From Lachnospiraceae bacterium (GTDB taxonomy: Bacteria > Bacillota > Clostridia > Lachnospirales > Lachnospiraceae): a stretch of 45,085 bases of DNA. Position 1 is the first letter of the stretch. Every line of letters begins with the position of its first letter. Position numbers and translations under genes: made by a program. Positions 7,353 through 16,067 of this stretch are shown piece after piece. The notes beneath the pieces are model-generated. The model was not told the origin of the DNA and did no database searches. It saw nothing but the letters and a program-made list of their open reading frames with translations. The DNA is taken from contig JAQXNR010000035.1 in NCBI GenBank assembly GCA_029098105.1, positions 1 through 45,085 of the forward strand. The letters are read 5' to 3'.

Positions 7353-7658
7353 TTACTTTCGGCAACAGCAACAAAGCAAAAACAGCCATAACCAAATCCA
7401 GTCTTTTTTTTCGTTTTTCCCTGTAGTTCTGTAAGCCGTGTCATCTACATTTTTTACCTCAATATCCTCCTGGTTTGCTGTCTCCTCCTCCGCTACCTGC
7501 TGGCCTTTGTGCAAATTCTGCGTATTATTTACCGTTTCTCCTCTTTGTCCCTGACGCCCCATACATGCTGGATCTACCTCATATATAGTGTTATCCTCAA
7601 AAACCAGATTCTGATTTTTTGTGTAATCTGCCTTTTGAAAAAAAGCATTTTCATTCAT
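7353..7658 (-). CDS. Small protein of unknown function with hydrophobic CCCC tail
   Basis: A 101-residue product starting MNENAFFQKADYTK. The body is polar and rich in Asn, Gln and Glu; the end is WIWLWLFLLCCCCRK, a short hydrophobic helix followed by four cysteines. This suggests a tail-anchored membrane protein with a metal, disulphide or acylation site. I chose the ATG at 7658 (AAGGGA about 8 nt upstream) over the longer open frame to 7862, because that extension overlaps the divergent gene at 7786 and is aromatic, low-complexity sequence. The hydrophobic-plus-CCC pattern resembles the neighbouring Cys-rich protein at 6989. No family recognised. Confidence 0.7.
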   Translation of the reverse strand: MNENAFFQKADYTKNQNLVFEDNTIYEVDPACMGRQGQRGETVNNTQNLHKGQQVAEEETANQEDIEVKNVDDTAYRTTGKNEKKDWIWLWLFLLCCCCRK

Positions 7659-7785
7659 AAAATTTTTCCCTTTTCTTATATATATATGCCATTCTTTAAA
7701 AATAATTCCCTCCTTACCAGTCATAATATAAAAAGCATAGAATATATATATATAGTGAAAATAAATACCAATCCCGGAGGTCAAA

Positions 7786-8337
7786 ATGGACACGAACCAA
7801 AAACCAATCGAACAATTTTTCAGCCGTCGCAACTCCAATATGGATATGCTATATGAAGCCATGCCCTATGTCAATTTAAACTTAAAAAAGCCATTGGCTC
7901 TCTTTATCAAATTACAGGAAATGCAGGAAATCATCCACGGATTTAATGATTTTGACACATTGTCTGCCTGTGGTCTGGATGAACCATCCCATAATGTAGA
8001 AGATATGCTGTATGCCATGCGCAGTAAAGCGACTGGCCGCCCTGCAAACCAGTTGGATATGATGCTTAATGTCATTCAGGCAGAAAAAATATACCACGCC
8101 TTTCAGGAAGTTTCCCGAATGACAGCAGAGTCCAGCGATGGTGAAAACTCTGCTTCTGAAAACGAGGACTCTACCATGTACGCAAAAGGGGATTCCGGTA
8201 ATCGAAATGATTTGCTAAACCGAATTCTTCCCCTGTTGCTTTCTAACGGAACGAATCCCCACACTTCCAGTGCCGACATGGCAGACCTTATTCAAAATGC
8301 AATGAAAGGAGAAAATTATGAATCAAAATTGGCTTAA
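7786..8337 (+). CDS. Conserved-looking protein of unknown function, first of an overlapping pair
   Basis: A 183-residue soluble, mostly helical protein with no signal peptide or membrane segment. Start ATG has CGGAGG 6 nt upstream. The middle (about 20-110) has LYEAMPYVNLNLKKPLALFIKLQEMQEI and MLNVIQAEKIYHAFQ helices; about 111-140 is a Ser/Glu/Asp-rich linker; the C-terminal part (LLNRILPLLLSNG...) holds another helix pair. I do not recognise the family. It overlaps the next gene by 20 bp, which implies translational coupling and a shared task. Confidence 0.8.
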   Translation: MDTNQKPIEQFFSRRNSNMDMLYEAMPYVNLNLKKPLALFIKLQEMQEIIHGFNDFDTLSACGLDEPSHNVEDMLYAMRSKATGRPANQLDMMLNVIQAEKIYHAFQEVSRMTAESSDGENSASENEDSTMYAKGDSGNRNDLLNRILPLLLSNGTNPHTSSADMADLIQNAMKGENYESKLA

Positions 8338-8590
8338 CGACCAACGGCTGGAGCAAATCGGCTGGGACAAAAGAACGTTTCTTCTCAACTGGATCAAAGA
8401 GAATTCTTACAAGAAAAAAGAGGATTTGATTCCTGCCATGATGGCTCTAAATGCAACGATGCAGAAAAAAAATCTGTCTTTTACTGAGGAAGAACAGAAA
8501 ATTTTTAATGAAATTATTCTGGATGCCATGACTCCTGCAGAAAGGCAGAAAGTTCAGATGCTTCAGCAAATGCTGTCCCAAAGACGCTGA
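8318..8590 (+). CDS. Small helical protein of unknown function, second of the pair
   Basis: A 90-residue, charged, helical protein (NQNWLNDQRLEQIGWDKRTF at the start, AERQKVQMLQQMLSQ at the end). AAAGGAG lies 7 nt before the ATG, inside the end of the previous gene. No motif recognised. A hairpin lies downstream, so the pair forms a two-gene transcript that converges on the PilZ gene. Confidence 0.8.
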   Translation: MNQNWLNDQRLEQIGWDKRTFLLNWIKENSYKKKEDLIPAMMALNATMQKKNLSFTEEEQKIFNEIILDAMTPAERQKVQMLQQMLSQRR

Positions 8591-8626
8591 CATTATATAT
8601 ACAGAATTACATTATAAATGAAAATG

Positions 8627-8672
8627 AACGGTTTTAGATACATCCTGCTGTATAGGTATTTCTGAAACCGTT
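8627..8672. terminator. Imperfect hairpin between convergent genes, possible two-way terminator
   Basis: AACGGTTTTAGATAC (8627-8641) pairs imperfectly with the reverse complement arm at 8656-8672. It lies between the stop codons at 8590 (+) and 8690 (-). Neither side has a long T run, so efficiency is uncertain. Confidence 0.5.
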
Positions 8673-8689
8673 CCATTTCTGCATTTTAT

Positions 8690-9379
8690 TTAATTACTGT
8701 TTAATTTCTTACGCTCCTGTTCAAAAATATAGGAAATAATCTGGTCTCTCTCCGGCTCGGACAACTTCACAAACTGGGCTCTGCACTCCCGAAGCCGTAC
8801 GTTGTTATTCTTCACTTTACTGCTGATTACCTCACCATATATATACAAGGCTTTATATTGTTCCTGAATCTCCAACACCAGATTAAATTGAAGCATACAA
8901 TCCTTGGGAACACTATCCGGAACTACAAACCGGATTCCCCCGCCACTCAAGTCCAGAATCACACCGTCCTTCCACTCCAGTTCATGCAGATTGTCTCTGG
9001 GAATTCTCTCATCCAGACTGGCAAAACGATACTTCATGGGAAGAGTACAATCATAGCGGTAATACTCCCTTCTTTGCACTTTCTTAAGGGGGGTGCGGAT
9101 TTCCAAAAGAATAACTGGCAGATTTCCTTCTTTATATCTCTCTTTAACTACAAATTCTCCTTGAAATAATCCTTTAGCAGTATAATATGTACATTCATAC
9201 CGCTGTTCCAAATCCAGCGGTACAATTTTGGTCCCCTGGGACGGCATTGTAATAATTAACTGCGTGCTATTTACAATATCAATTACCTGACTCAGGTAAA
9301 TACTCTTTCTGGTTTCGTCAGATACTGTCTTCATGCTCCGAATGTCTACTTTATTGCCAATCGCCAATGCCTTTAACAT
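8690..9379 (-). CDS. PilZ-domain flagellar brake protein (YcgR/MotI type)
   Basis: A 229-residue protein with an N-terminal YcgR-like barrel (about 1-95) and a C-terminal PilZ domain (about 100-225). The c-di-GMP binding marks are intact: R104-x-x-x-R108 in QRREYYRYD and D143-x-S-x-x-G148 in LDLSGGG. Proteins of this build bind c-di-GMP and slow the flagellar motor through MotA or FliG (YcgR in E. coli; MotI, formerly YpfA/DgrA, in Bacillus). It follows flhG by 109 bp, has its own candidate promoter, and so may be expressed apart from the operon. No start conflict. Confidence 0.93.
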   Translation of the reverse strand: MLKALAIGNKVDIRSMKTVSDETRKSIYLSQVIDIVNSTQLIITMPSQGTKIVPLDLEQRYECTYYTAKGLFQGEFVVKERYKEGNLPVILLEIRTPLKKVQRREYYRYDCTLPMKYRFASLDERIPRDNLHELEWKDGVILDLSGGGIRFVVPDSVPKDCMLQFNLVLEIQEQYKALYIYGEVISSKVKNNNVRLRECRAQFVKLSEPERDQIISYIFEQERKKLNSN

Positions 9380-9416
9380 GTACTCACCGCCTTCACCTTA
9401 CATAAAATCAATATGA

Positions 9417-9475
9417 AATCACCAATAGAAATATAACACAGTTCTCAAATTCCTGTCAATAAAGCCTTGGTGATT
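9417..9475. repeat. 9-bp inverted repeats flanking the PilZ gene promoter
   Basis: AATCACCAA (9417-9425) and its exact reverse complement TTGGTGATT (9467-9475) stand 50 bp apart, one on each side of the candidate promoter at 9430-9459. They could be paired operator half sites or the arms of a long-loop RNA hairpin. Confidence 0.6.
9430..9459 (-). promoter_or_regulatory. Vegetative promoter of the PilZ brake gene
   Basis: On the minus strand a perfect TTGACA (9454-9459) is followed after 18 bp by TATATT (9430-9435), or after 17 bp by TTATAT. It gives a leader of about 45 nt and would let the brake gene be transcribed without the flagellar operon. Confidence 0.75.
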
Positions 9476-9488
9476 CCGGCTCTGAGCA

Positions 9489-10379
9489 CTATAATCTTCC
9501 CTTTCTGGATTTTAACAAATTCAAAAATAGTCCGGTAAATCCTGACTTACTATCTCCCTCTCCCTCTAATAACAGTTGCGCGATATGGCGCATAGACTTT
9601 GAAAACGCTGTATTTGGAAAAGACAAGGACACCGGCTGCTGCTGCAATACTGCCTTTGTCGCATTGGCATCCTGGGGCAGACTTCCCAAATAATTCAACT
9701 CAATATTTAAAAACTGAGACGCCACAATACTAATATTCTGAAATAATGTCTGACCCTCTTTTTCATTTGCTACCCGGTTAGATACCACATTGATTTTCTT
9801 GTCTGTAGCAACAAAATCTTTTCTGCGATTTAATGCCTTTAGCAGAGCATAGGCATCCATTGTAGAGGTTGGTTCCGGTGTCAGTACCAGCAGAATCTCA
9901 GGACTACACAATACAAACTCCTGCACTGCATCTGCAATGCCTGCACCGGTATCAATAATAATAACATCTGCAATTTTGTCCAGATGGGTAAGTTTGGAAA
10001 CAAAGGTCTGTAAATCTGCCCGCTCCAAATCTACCAATTCATTCACACCCGAGCCACCAGAAATAAAGCGGATTCCCTCAGGTCCCTCGATTACTACATC
10101 TTCAATGCTCATATTTTTGTATATCAAATCTGCAATATTATATTTGGGGTGGATTCCCAACATAACTTCAATATTGGCAAGTCCAAAATCGGCATCTATA
10201 ATTACCGTGCGATGCCCCAGACGCTGCATCTGCAATGCCAGATTTACAGACAAACTGGTTTTCCCCACTCCGCCTTTGCCGCTGGTCACAGTAAAAACCC
10301 GCGCCTTTGTCTGTAACTGTGGGTTGGATTGCTCTTCATTCTGCCGAATTCGGCTTCTAAGTCTTTCTGCCTGATCCAT
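9489..10379 (-). CDS. flhG: MinD-like ATPase FlhG (YlxH), flagellar number and placement regulator
   Basis: A 296-residue SIMIBI-class ATPase that pairs with FlhF to set where and how many flagella form. The N terminus MDQAERLR carries the DQAxxLR helix that in the Bacillus protein stimulates the FlhF GTPase. The deviant Walker A TSGKGGVGKT is at 33-41, followed by IIDADFGLANIEVMLG and IIDTGAGI. The C terminus has the basic/hydrophobic membrane-targeting-like SGFTGLFLNLLKSRKGRL end. Its ATG overlaps the flhF stop codon (TAATG), so the two are translationally coupled. Confidence 0.96.
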   Translation of the reverse strand: MDQAERLRSRIRQNEEQSNPQLQTKARVFTVTSGKGGVGKTSLSVNLALQMQRLGHRTVIIDADFGLANIEVMLGIHPKYNIADLIYKNMSIEDVVIEGPEGIRFISGGSGVNELVDLERADLQTFVSKLTHLDKIADVIIIDTGAGIADAVQEFVLCSPEILLVLTPEPTSTMDAYALLKALNRRKDFVATDKKINVVSNRVANEKEGQTLFQNISIVASQFLNIELNYLGSLPQDANATKAVLQQQPVSLSFPNTAFSKSMRHIAQLLLEGEGDSKSGFTGLFLNLLKSRKGRL

Positions 10380-11596
10380 TATTCACAACCCCCTAACAAC
10401 TGCTTGGCGATTGTCTGGGCATTCAACATTCCCAAATCGTCCGGCACTACTTGACCACAGGTAACATAAGACAGCGGCGCTCCAGTATCCATCCGCACAT
10501 TCAATAGGTTACCATAACAACTTGTTTCATCCAATTTTGTAAAAACAATCCGGTAATCTGCCATATCCTTATAGATGGCAACCACCTGCTTCAAATCTTT
10601 ATACTTTGTAGTTGCACTTAAAACCAGATACACCTCCCGGGATTCCGCATCCACACTATTCAGCAGTTCTGAAAGTTCATCACATTGCTTTTTATTTTTG
10701 TGGGAACGTCCTGCAGTATCCACCAGTATCAAATCATATGATGCATAGTCATTCAATGTCTTTTTCATCTCTGCGGCACTGTAAACTACCCGGATGGGCA
10801 CCGACAAAATGTTGGCATAAGTCTTTAACTGCTCTACCGCTGCAATCCGGTAAGTATCCGATGTAATCAAAGCAACTTTTGCCTTCTTTTCCAGTTTAAA
10901 AATAGATGCTATTTTGGCAATTGTAGTTGTCTTTCCTACGCCAGTGGAACCAACGAAAAAACATACCCTCGGTTTCTTCTGGTTCTTTAATTCAATTCCC
11001 TTTGGCTGTCCCAATTTCAGCACAATTCTCTGGTAAACTTTCGCCAGAATGGCATCCAAAGCCTCCTCTTTCTCCGGAATATTTTCCACATCCTCTACCA
11101 GCATGTGAGCATATTCCTCCTTTACTTCATTGGCAATAAACTGATTATACAAAAGGTCACGGATTTTCTTATTCCGGCTGTTAGCGTTTTCTACCTCATC
11201 CGCACCTTCTTTCTTTTCTTCCTCTGCTTCTTCCTTTTTCTCCGATACCATCTGCTTTTCCAGCATGTCTGCAAGATCGTCCAGTTTTTTTTCAATCGCA
11301 GAAGGTGCAGATTTTTGCTCCTTTTCCTGAACCTGCTTTTGTTTTCGCAGCGTATCCTCAATCACCTTTGCTGCCTTTTGCACTTTTTCCTCTCGTGTTT
11401 CCTCTGTCCCTGCATTGGCAGTTACCCGGTCCTCTATTGCCGCTGTCACTTCTACCACAGTTTTACGAAACATGCGGAAAATTCCCCGGGGACGTGTCGT
11501 TTTAATGTTCATAATAATGGCACCACCGCCCAGTTCCTCTTTTGCCTTCATGATTGCCTCATTTTCTGTGGCTCCTTCGTACTTCTTAATTATCAC
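10379..11596 (-). CDS. flhF: SRP-type GTPase FlhF
   Basis: A 405-residue FlhF, the signal-recognition-type GTPase that marks the flagellar assembly site at the membrane. An N-terminal B domain (about 1-60) and a Lys/Glu-rich linker (about 65-140) precede the NG domain. G1 is VGSTGVGKTTT (216-225), then TSDTYRIAAVEQL, DTAGRSHKNKK and FTKLDET. The start overlaps the end of flhA by 11 bp. Order flhA-flhF-flhG matches Bacillus. Confidence 0.96.
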   Translation of the reverse strand: MIIKKYEGATENEAIMKAKEELGGGAIIMNIKTTRPRGIFRMFRKTVVEVTAAIEDRVTANAGTEETREEKVQKAAKVIEDTLRKQKQVQEKEQKSAPSAIEKKLDDLADMLEKQMVSEKKEEAEEEKKEGADEVENANSRNKKIRDLLYNQFIANEVKEEYAHMLVEDVENIPEKEEALDAILAKVYQRIVLKLGQPKGIELKNQKKPRVCFFVGSTGVGKTTTIAKIASIFKLEKKAKVALITSDTYRIAAVEQLKTYANILSVPIRVVYSAAEMKKTLNDYASYDLILVDTAGRSHKNKKQCDELSELLNSVDAESREVYLVLSATTKYKDLKQVVAIYKDMADYRIVFTKLDETSCYGNLLNVRMDTGAPLSYVTCGQVVPDDLGMLNAQTIAKQLLGGCE

Positions 11597-13637
11597 CTAA
11601 ACTCACCATCCCTATCGACTGTAATTCTACATCAGAATCAATTTCATTATACGATATTACGATTAAATCTGCAAAATAATCCTGTGTCATCTTTTTATAG
11701 TACATCCGCACAATGGGGGAAGTAATAATAATGGGATTACAACCATTATCCTCCAGTTTCTGAATCATTGCCTCTGTGGCATTGAGAATCTGCTGGGTCA
11801 CATTCGGGTCCAGAGTGAGGTAAGCCCCCTGCTCCGTCTGTTTTACAGAACCCATAATCTCCTTCTCAATAGCAGGATCTAATGTTGCCACCCTCGTAGT
11901 TTCATTTGGTGTGAAATACTTATTGGAAATCGCACGTTTCAGGCTCTGCCTTGCATATTCCGTCAATACATCGGTATCCCTTGTAGAAGGAGCATAATCC
12001 GCCAGGGTCTCAAATATGGTAACTAAATCCCGAATGGAAATTCCCTCCCGCAAAAGGTTCTGCAATACTTTCTGAATATCGCCAACGCCCAAAAGTTTTG
12101 GAACCAATTCCTCCACCAGAGTGGTATTGCCTTCTTTAATATTGTTAATCAGATTCTGCACATCTTCTCTCGTCAGCAGTTCATCAATGTGACGCCGAAT
12201 CACTTCCGTCAAATGGGTTGCTATGATAGACGGCGGATCTACTACCGTATAGCCCACGGACTCTGCCCGCTCCCGCTGCGCCTCAGTAATCCAGATAGCA
12301 GGAAGATGGAAGGATGGTTCAAACGTAGGGATTCCAGTAATCTCTTCTTCTACAAATCCCGGATTCATCGCCATATAGTGGTCGAAAAGAATCTCTCCCT
12401 CACTTACCTGGATTCCTTTAATTTTTATAATGTACTGGTTCGGATTCAACTGAATATTATCCCGCAAACGAATAATCGGAACAACCGCTCCCAACTCCAA
12501 AGCAATCTGGCGCCGAATCATAACAACCCGGTCCAGTAAATCTCCTCCTTGGTTCACATCTGCCAAAGGGATGATTCCGTATCCGAACTCCAACTCGATG
12601 GGATCCACAGCCAGCAGAGAATTCACATTTTCGTGACGGCGGATTTCGTCTGCCTCCTGCTCCTCTTCTTCTACTTCCTCCTCAATCCGGGAAATCTCCT
12701 GTTTTCCAGACATACGGGTTCCCAATACAACCAGCGTCAAGCCCAGACCACAAAATATAATTTTATTTAACGGCGTAATCAAGCCCAGCAACGTCAGCGT
12801 TACGCCAACAATCTGCATTGCCTGGGGATTGCGGAAAATCTGTCCAATAACCATGGAACCAATATTCTCTTCTTTCGCCGCTTTGGTTACAATAATACCA
12901 GTGGAAAGAGAAATCAAAAGGGATGGAATCTGGCTTACCAGTCCGTCTCCAATCGTCAGTATCATATAATGGCTGGAGGCTTCGGAAAAACTCATACCGG
13001 AACGAACCATACCCATAATAATTCCTCCGACAATGTTAATACCCGTAATAATCAGACCTGCCGTTGCATCTCCTTTTACATACTTGGTAGCACCGTCCAT
13101 AGCTCCAAAAAATGCGGATTCCATCTGGAGTTTTTCCCGGCGTTCATTTGCCTCTTTTTCTGTGATGGCACCGGTATTCAAATCCGCATCAATCGCCATC
13201 TGTTTACCCGGCATTGCATCCAAAGTAAAACGAGCCGTTACCTCAGATACACGCTCGGAACCTTTGTTAATAATAATCATCTGTACCAGCAATAGAATAA
13301 TAAATACAATTATACCAATTACAATATCGTTTCCACCCACAAAACTTCCAAAAGTATACACTACATTACCCGCATTACCAGTGGACAGAATCAGACGGGT
13401 AGAAGAAACATTCAGTGCCACCCGGAACAGGGTAGTAAACAAAAGAATAGTAGGGAAGGAGGACAAATCCAACGTTTCTTTTGCAAATAGTGCAGTAAAC
13501 AAAATCATGAAAGCAACCATAATATTACATGCAATCATAAAATCCAGTAACCAAGTAGGCATTGGTACAATCAAAAATACAATCGCTGCCAACACATATA
13601 CTGCAATCGCTACATCCATACTAAACTTTGCTTTCAT
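11586..13637 (-). CDS. flhA: Flagellar type III export gate protein FlhA
   Basis: A 683-residue FlhA, full length. The first 310 residues are membrane-embedded, with the FHIPEP-family cytosolic loop (DAMPGKQMAIDADLNTGAI) that couples export to proton flow. The acidic linker (EEVEEEEQEADE near 325) leads to the cytosolic domain that docks export chaperones. AGGA lies just before the ATG. It follows flhB in the gate gene series. Confidence 0.97.
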   Translation of the reverse strand: MKAKFSMDVAIAVYVLAAIVFLIVPMPTWLLDFMIACNIMVAFMILFTALFAKETLDLSSFPTILLFTTLFRVALNVSSTRLILSTGNAGNVVYTFGSFVGGNDIVIGIIVFIILLLVQMIIINKGSERVSEVTARFTLDAMPGKQMAIDADLNTGAITEKEANERREKLQMESAFFGAMDGATKYVKGDATAGLIITGINIVGGIIMGMVRSGMSFSEASSHYMILTIGDGLVSQIPSLLISLSTGIIVTKAAKEENIGSMVIGQIFRNPQAMQIVGVTLTLLGLITPLNKIIFCGLGLTLVVLGTRMSGKQEISRIEEEVEEEEQEADEIRRHENVNSLLAVDPIELEFGYGIIPLADVNQGGDLLDRVVMIRRQIALELGAVVPIIRLRDNIQLNPNQYIIKIKGIQVSEGEILFDHYMAMNPGFVEEEITGIPTFEPSFHLPAIWITEAQRERAESVGYTVVDPPSIIATHLTEVIRRHIDELLTREDVQNLINNIKEGNTTLVEELVPKLLGVGDIQKVLQNLLREGISIRDLVTIFETLADYAPSTRDTDVLTEYARQSLKRAISNKYFTPNETTRVATLDPAIEKEIMGSVKQTEQGAYLTLDPNVTQQILNATEAMIQKLEDNGCNPIIITSPIVRMYYKKMTQDYFADLIVISYNEIDSDVELQSIGMVSLGDN

Positions 13638-13683
13638 GGGAATCCTCCTTTCTCTTTTTCTTAAAAATATTTATAAATAAAGG

Positions 13684-14853
13684 TTATGCCGTATTTTTCA
13701 GACGGTATACATAAGCCAACACTTCCGCCACCGCCTGATACAACTCTGGTGGAATCTCCTGATCAATCTCCACATTATTATAGAGCATTCGCGCAAGAGC
13801 ACGGTTTTCTACAATTTCTACTCCATTTTCCCGCGCCTTCTCCTTAATTTTACCCGCTAAGTAATCCGTTCCCTTAGCAACTACAATCGGAGCACTCTGC
13901 AACTCTCTCTTATACTGTATTGCTACCGCATAATGGGTAGGGTTTGTAATAATTACATCTGCCTGAGGAACCGCATCCATCATACGACGCTGGGATACCT
14001 CCCGCTGCTTCTGCCGGATTTTTCCTTTAATCTGGGGATCTCCTTCCTGATTTTTATATTCATCCTTAATGTCCTGTTTTGACATCATCATATCTTGATT
14101 GTTTTTCCATTTCTGGAATATGTAATCACCAATACCAATAACGAGCATAACTGCGGAAATTTTGATTCCCAAATCAATTACAACATCTCCCACCATAGCA
14201 ATAATCTGTCCCAGTTCCATATCGTAAATGGTAAACAGCAATCCCCATTTGTCTTTCATCGTATTATAGGCAATGACTGAAATCACAATAACAATAGCAA
14301 TGGACATCAATGTTTTCATCAGTGTGCGCACCGAAAACATCCGCTTAAATCCACTGATGGGACTGAGTTTACTCAACTTCGGTTCCATTGGCTTCGTAGT
14401 CACCATCCATGAAAACTGTATCCGGTTAGCAAGAAAAGAAATTGCCACACCCAGAAGTAAAACCGGCCAAAGTAGTTTTGCCAATGTCAGAATAAATTCT
14501 GTAAACAACTGACTCACTGTAACCGTATCCAGAATGGTATTTGCCAAATCCGGCATTTTATTATAGGATTCCGGAAAAATCTCCAGCATTTTCTCTCCCA
14601 GATTTCCAATCCACACTTTTAAAAGAATGAATAATGCCAGAAGCATAATCGCATTACTCAGGTCCTGACTTTTTGCTACCTGCCCCTCCCTACGGGAATC
14701 CTTAATTTTTTTTGCAGTGGGTTTCTCCGTCTTTTGCCCAGTAGGTCCGTCTTTTGCAAACAACTGCAAATCCATAGGCATAAAGTAACTGCCACTCTCA
14801 TAAAACTGAATATGAAGTTGATTTTGTATAGTTCTATCCTTCATACGTTTCAC
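13684..14853 (-). CDS. flhB: Export switch protein FlhB
   Basis: A 389-residue FlhB, the gate subunit that changes export from rod/hook to filament substrates. Four membrane segments lie in about 65-250, and the autocleavage motif NPTH is at 304-307 (IITNPTHYAVAI). The frame starts at a GTG (14853) with GGAAG 6 nt before it. The first 25 or so residues are not usual; clostridial homologues often begin near the MDLQLFAKDG segment, so the ATG at residue 25 or 27 is an alternative, though its binding site is weaker. It follows fliR by 18 bp. Confidence 0.95.
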   Translation of the reverse strand: MKRMKDRTIQNQLHIQFYESGSYFMPMDLQLFAKDGPTGQKTEKPTAKKIKDSRREGQVAKSQDLSNAIMLLALFILLKVWIGNLGEKMLEIFPESYNKMPDLANTILDTVTVSQLFTEFILTLAKLLWPVLLLGVAISFLANRIQFSWMVTTKPMEPKLSKLSPISGFKRMFSVRTLMKTLMSIAIVIVISVIAYNTMKDKWGLLFTIYDMELGQIIAMVGDVVIDLGIKISAVMLVIGIGDYIFQKWKNNQDMMMSKQDIKDEYKNQEGDPQIKGKIRQKQREVSQRRMMDAVPQADVIITNPTHYAVAIQYKRELQSAPIVVAKGTDYLAGKIKEKARENGVEIVENRALARMLYNNVEIDQEIPPELYQAVAEVLAYVYRLKNTA

Positions 14854-14871
14854 CCGATTCTTCCAGCATTG

Positions 14872-15654
14872 CTAAGGAGTCATTACTTTCAATACACTTT
14901 TTACCATATCCTGCATACCACCATATACCATATCTGTAATTAACGGAATACACACTACAGTAACCAGCAATACAGCAAGTCCAATCAATATTTTCAACTG
15001 CATACCAATTACAAACATATTCATCTGGGGAGCCGATTTCGCCAAAATACCCAGTATAATATTCAACAGCAGTGAAGCCCCAAAAACAGGAAGTATAATC
15101 CGAAAAGCAATGAGAAAATACTGCGATGCAAACTGCACTACCGTATTATACATATACTCGCTGTGATAGGTTGCCATTCCCAAAGGAATCAGTTCAAAAG
15201 AATCCACGACAGCAGAAATGACATAATAGTGCATATTAGACAGCAACATCACCAACATCACCAAATAGGTATAAAAACTTCCAAAAGCAGAAGATTCCTG
15301 ATTAGTCAATGGGTCAAACAACTGCACCATGGAAAATCCAATATCAACATCTATTATATGTCCTGCAAAAGACAGGGTATACATGGCAATATTGGCGCCA
15401 AATCCCAGAGCCAGTCCCGCTATCGTTTCTTTTGCCACCATGACAGAATATCCCAGAACGGTATTATAATTCAAGTCATAGTAATCTACCTGGGTAGCAA
15501 CCAAAATACTCAAAAAAAATGCCAAGCCAATTTTTACCTTGCCTGGTACTCCTTTCGTATTAAAAAAAGGTGCCGCATAAATTAAAGCAGAAACCCGCGC
15601 CAAAATCAAAAGAAAAAACTCTAAATTATGTATTGAAAATGACGCCGTAATCAT
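14872..15654 (-). CDS. fliR: Flagellar export gate protein FliR
   Basis: A 260-residue multi-pass membrane protein with the FliR pattern: ARVSALIYAAPFFNTKGVPGKVKIGLA near the start, VAKETIAGLALGFG, and a conserved C-terminal half with LPVFGASLLLNIILGILAKSAPQMN. With FliP and FliQ it builds the export gate at the base of the rod. fliR and flhB are separate genes here, not fused as in some clostridia. The 88 bp before it hold no clear promoter. Confidence 0.95.
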   Translation of the reverse strand: MITASFSIHNLEFFLLILARVSALIYAAPFFNTKGVPGKVKIGLAFFLSILVATQVDYYDLNYNTVLGYSVMVAKETIAGLALGFGANIAMYTLSFAGHIIDVDIGFSMVQLFDPLTNQESSAFGSFYTYLVMLVMLLSNMHYYVISAVVDSFELIPLGMATYHSEYMYNTVVQFASQYFLIAFRIILPVFGASLLLNIILGILAKSAPQMNMFVIGMQLKILIGLAVLLVTVVCIPLITDMVYGGMQDMVKSVLKVMTP

Positions 15655-15742
15655 AACCTATCCAAAACCTGCCTTAATCTCTAAATACACCTTTCACCAC
15701 ACATATAAAATTGCTCTCTGCCCTTCCCTCTTTTGTAAACGG

Positions 15743-16012
15743 TTACCCAGCATATGTTATAAAACTGTTGAACAGTTCCGTAATATACTCAGACAAAGTA
15801 GTCAGTATCCAGTTTCCACAAATCAATATAACTGCCATTATAGCAATAAATTTGGGAACAAAAGTCAACGTCTGTTCCTGAATGGAAGTCACGGTCTGAA
15901 AAATACTAATAATCAATCCAATTACAACAGACACCACCAGCATGGGCGCAGAACATTCAATAATCGCCCAGATGGCATTTCGCGCCACATCAATCACCTG
16001 ATCTGCTGTCAC
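15743..16012 (-). CDS. fliQ: Flagellar export gate protein FliQ
   Basis: An 89-residue two-TM protein typical of FliQ in length and sequence: SAPMLVVSVVIGLIISIFQTVTSIQEQTLTFVPK. Four copies assemble around FliP5-FliR1 in the export gate. It lies between fliP and fliR as in most bacteria. Confidence 0.95.
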   Translation of the reverse strand: MTADQVIDVARNAIWAIIECSAPMLVVSVVIGLIISIFQTVTSIQEQTLTFVPKFIAIMAVILICGNWILTTLSEYITELFNSFITYAG

Positions 16013-16067
16013 AAAATCACCTTCTCATCTCAAAGTTAGAACACGCTTTTCGTCCATCTCCCATGCC

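Noticed and set aside
7680-7760. Runs of alternating TA as possible microsatellite repeats
   Set aside because: Short AT-rich stretches common in intergenic DNA here; no unit long enough to call a repeat array.
7659-7862. Upstream extension of the CCCC-tail gene to 7862
   Set aside because: It overlaps the divergent gene at 7786, is aromatic low-complexity sequence, and has no ribosome binding site at its first ATG.
11105-11725. 206-codon plus-strand frame opposite flhF
   Set aside because: Phe/Leu/Cys-rich antisense of the Lys/Glu-rich FlhF linker; no binding site and flhF is certain.
13033-13680. 215-codon plus-strand frame opposite flhA
   Set aside because: Shadow of the FlhA membrane region; no ribosome binding site.
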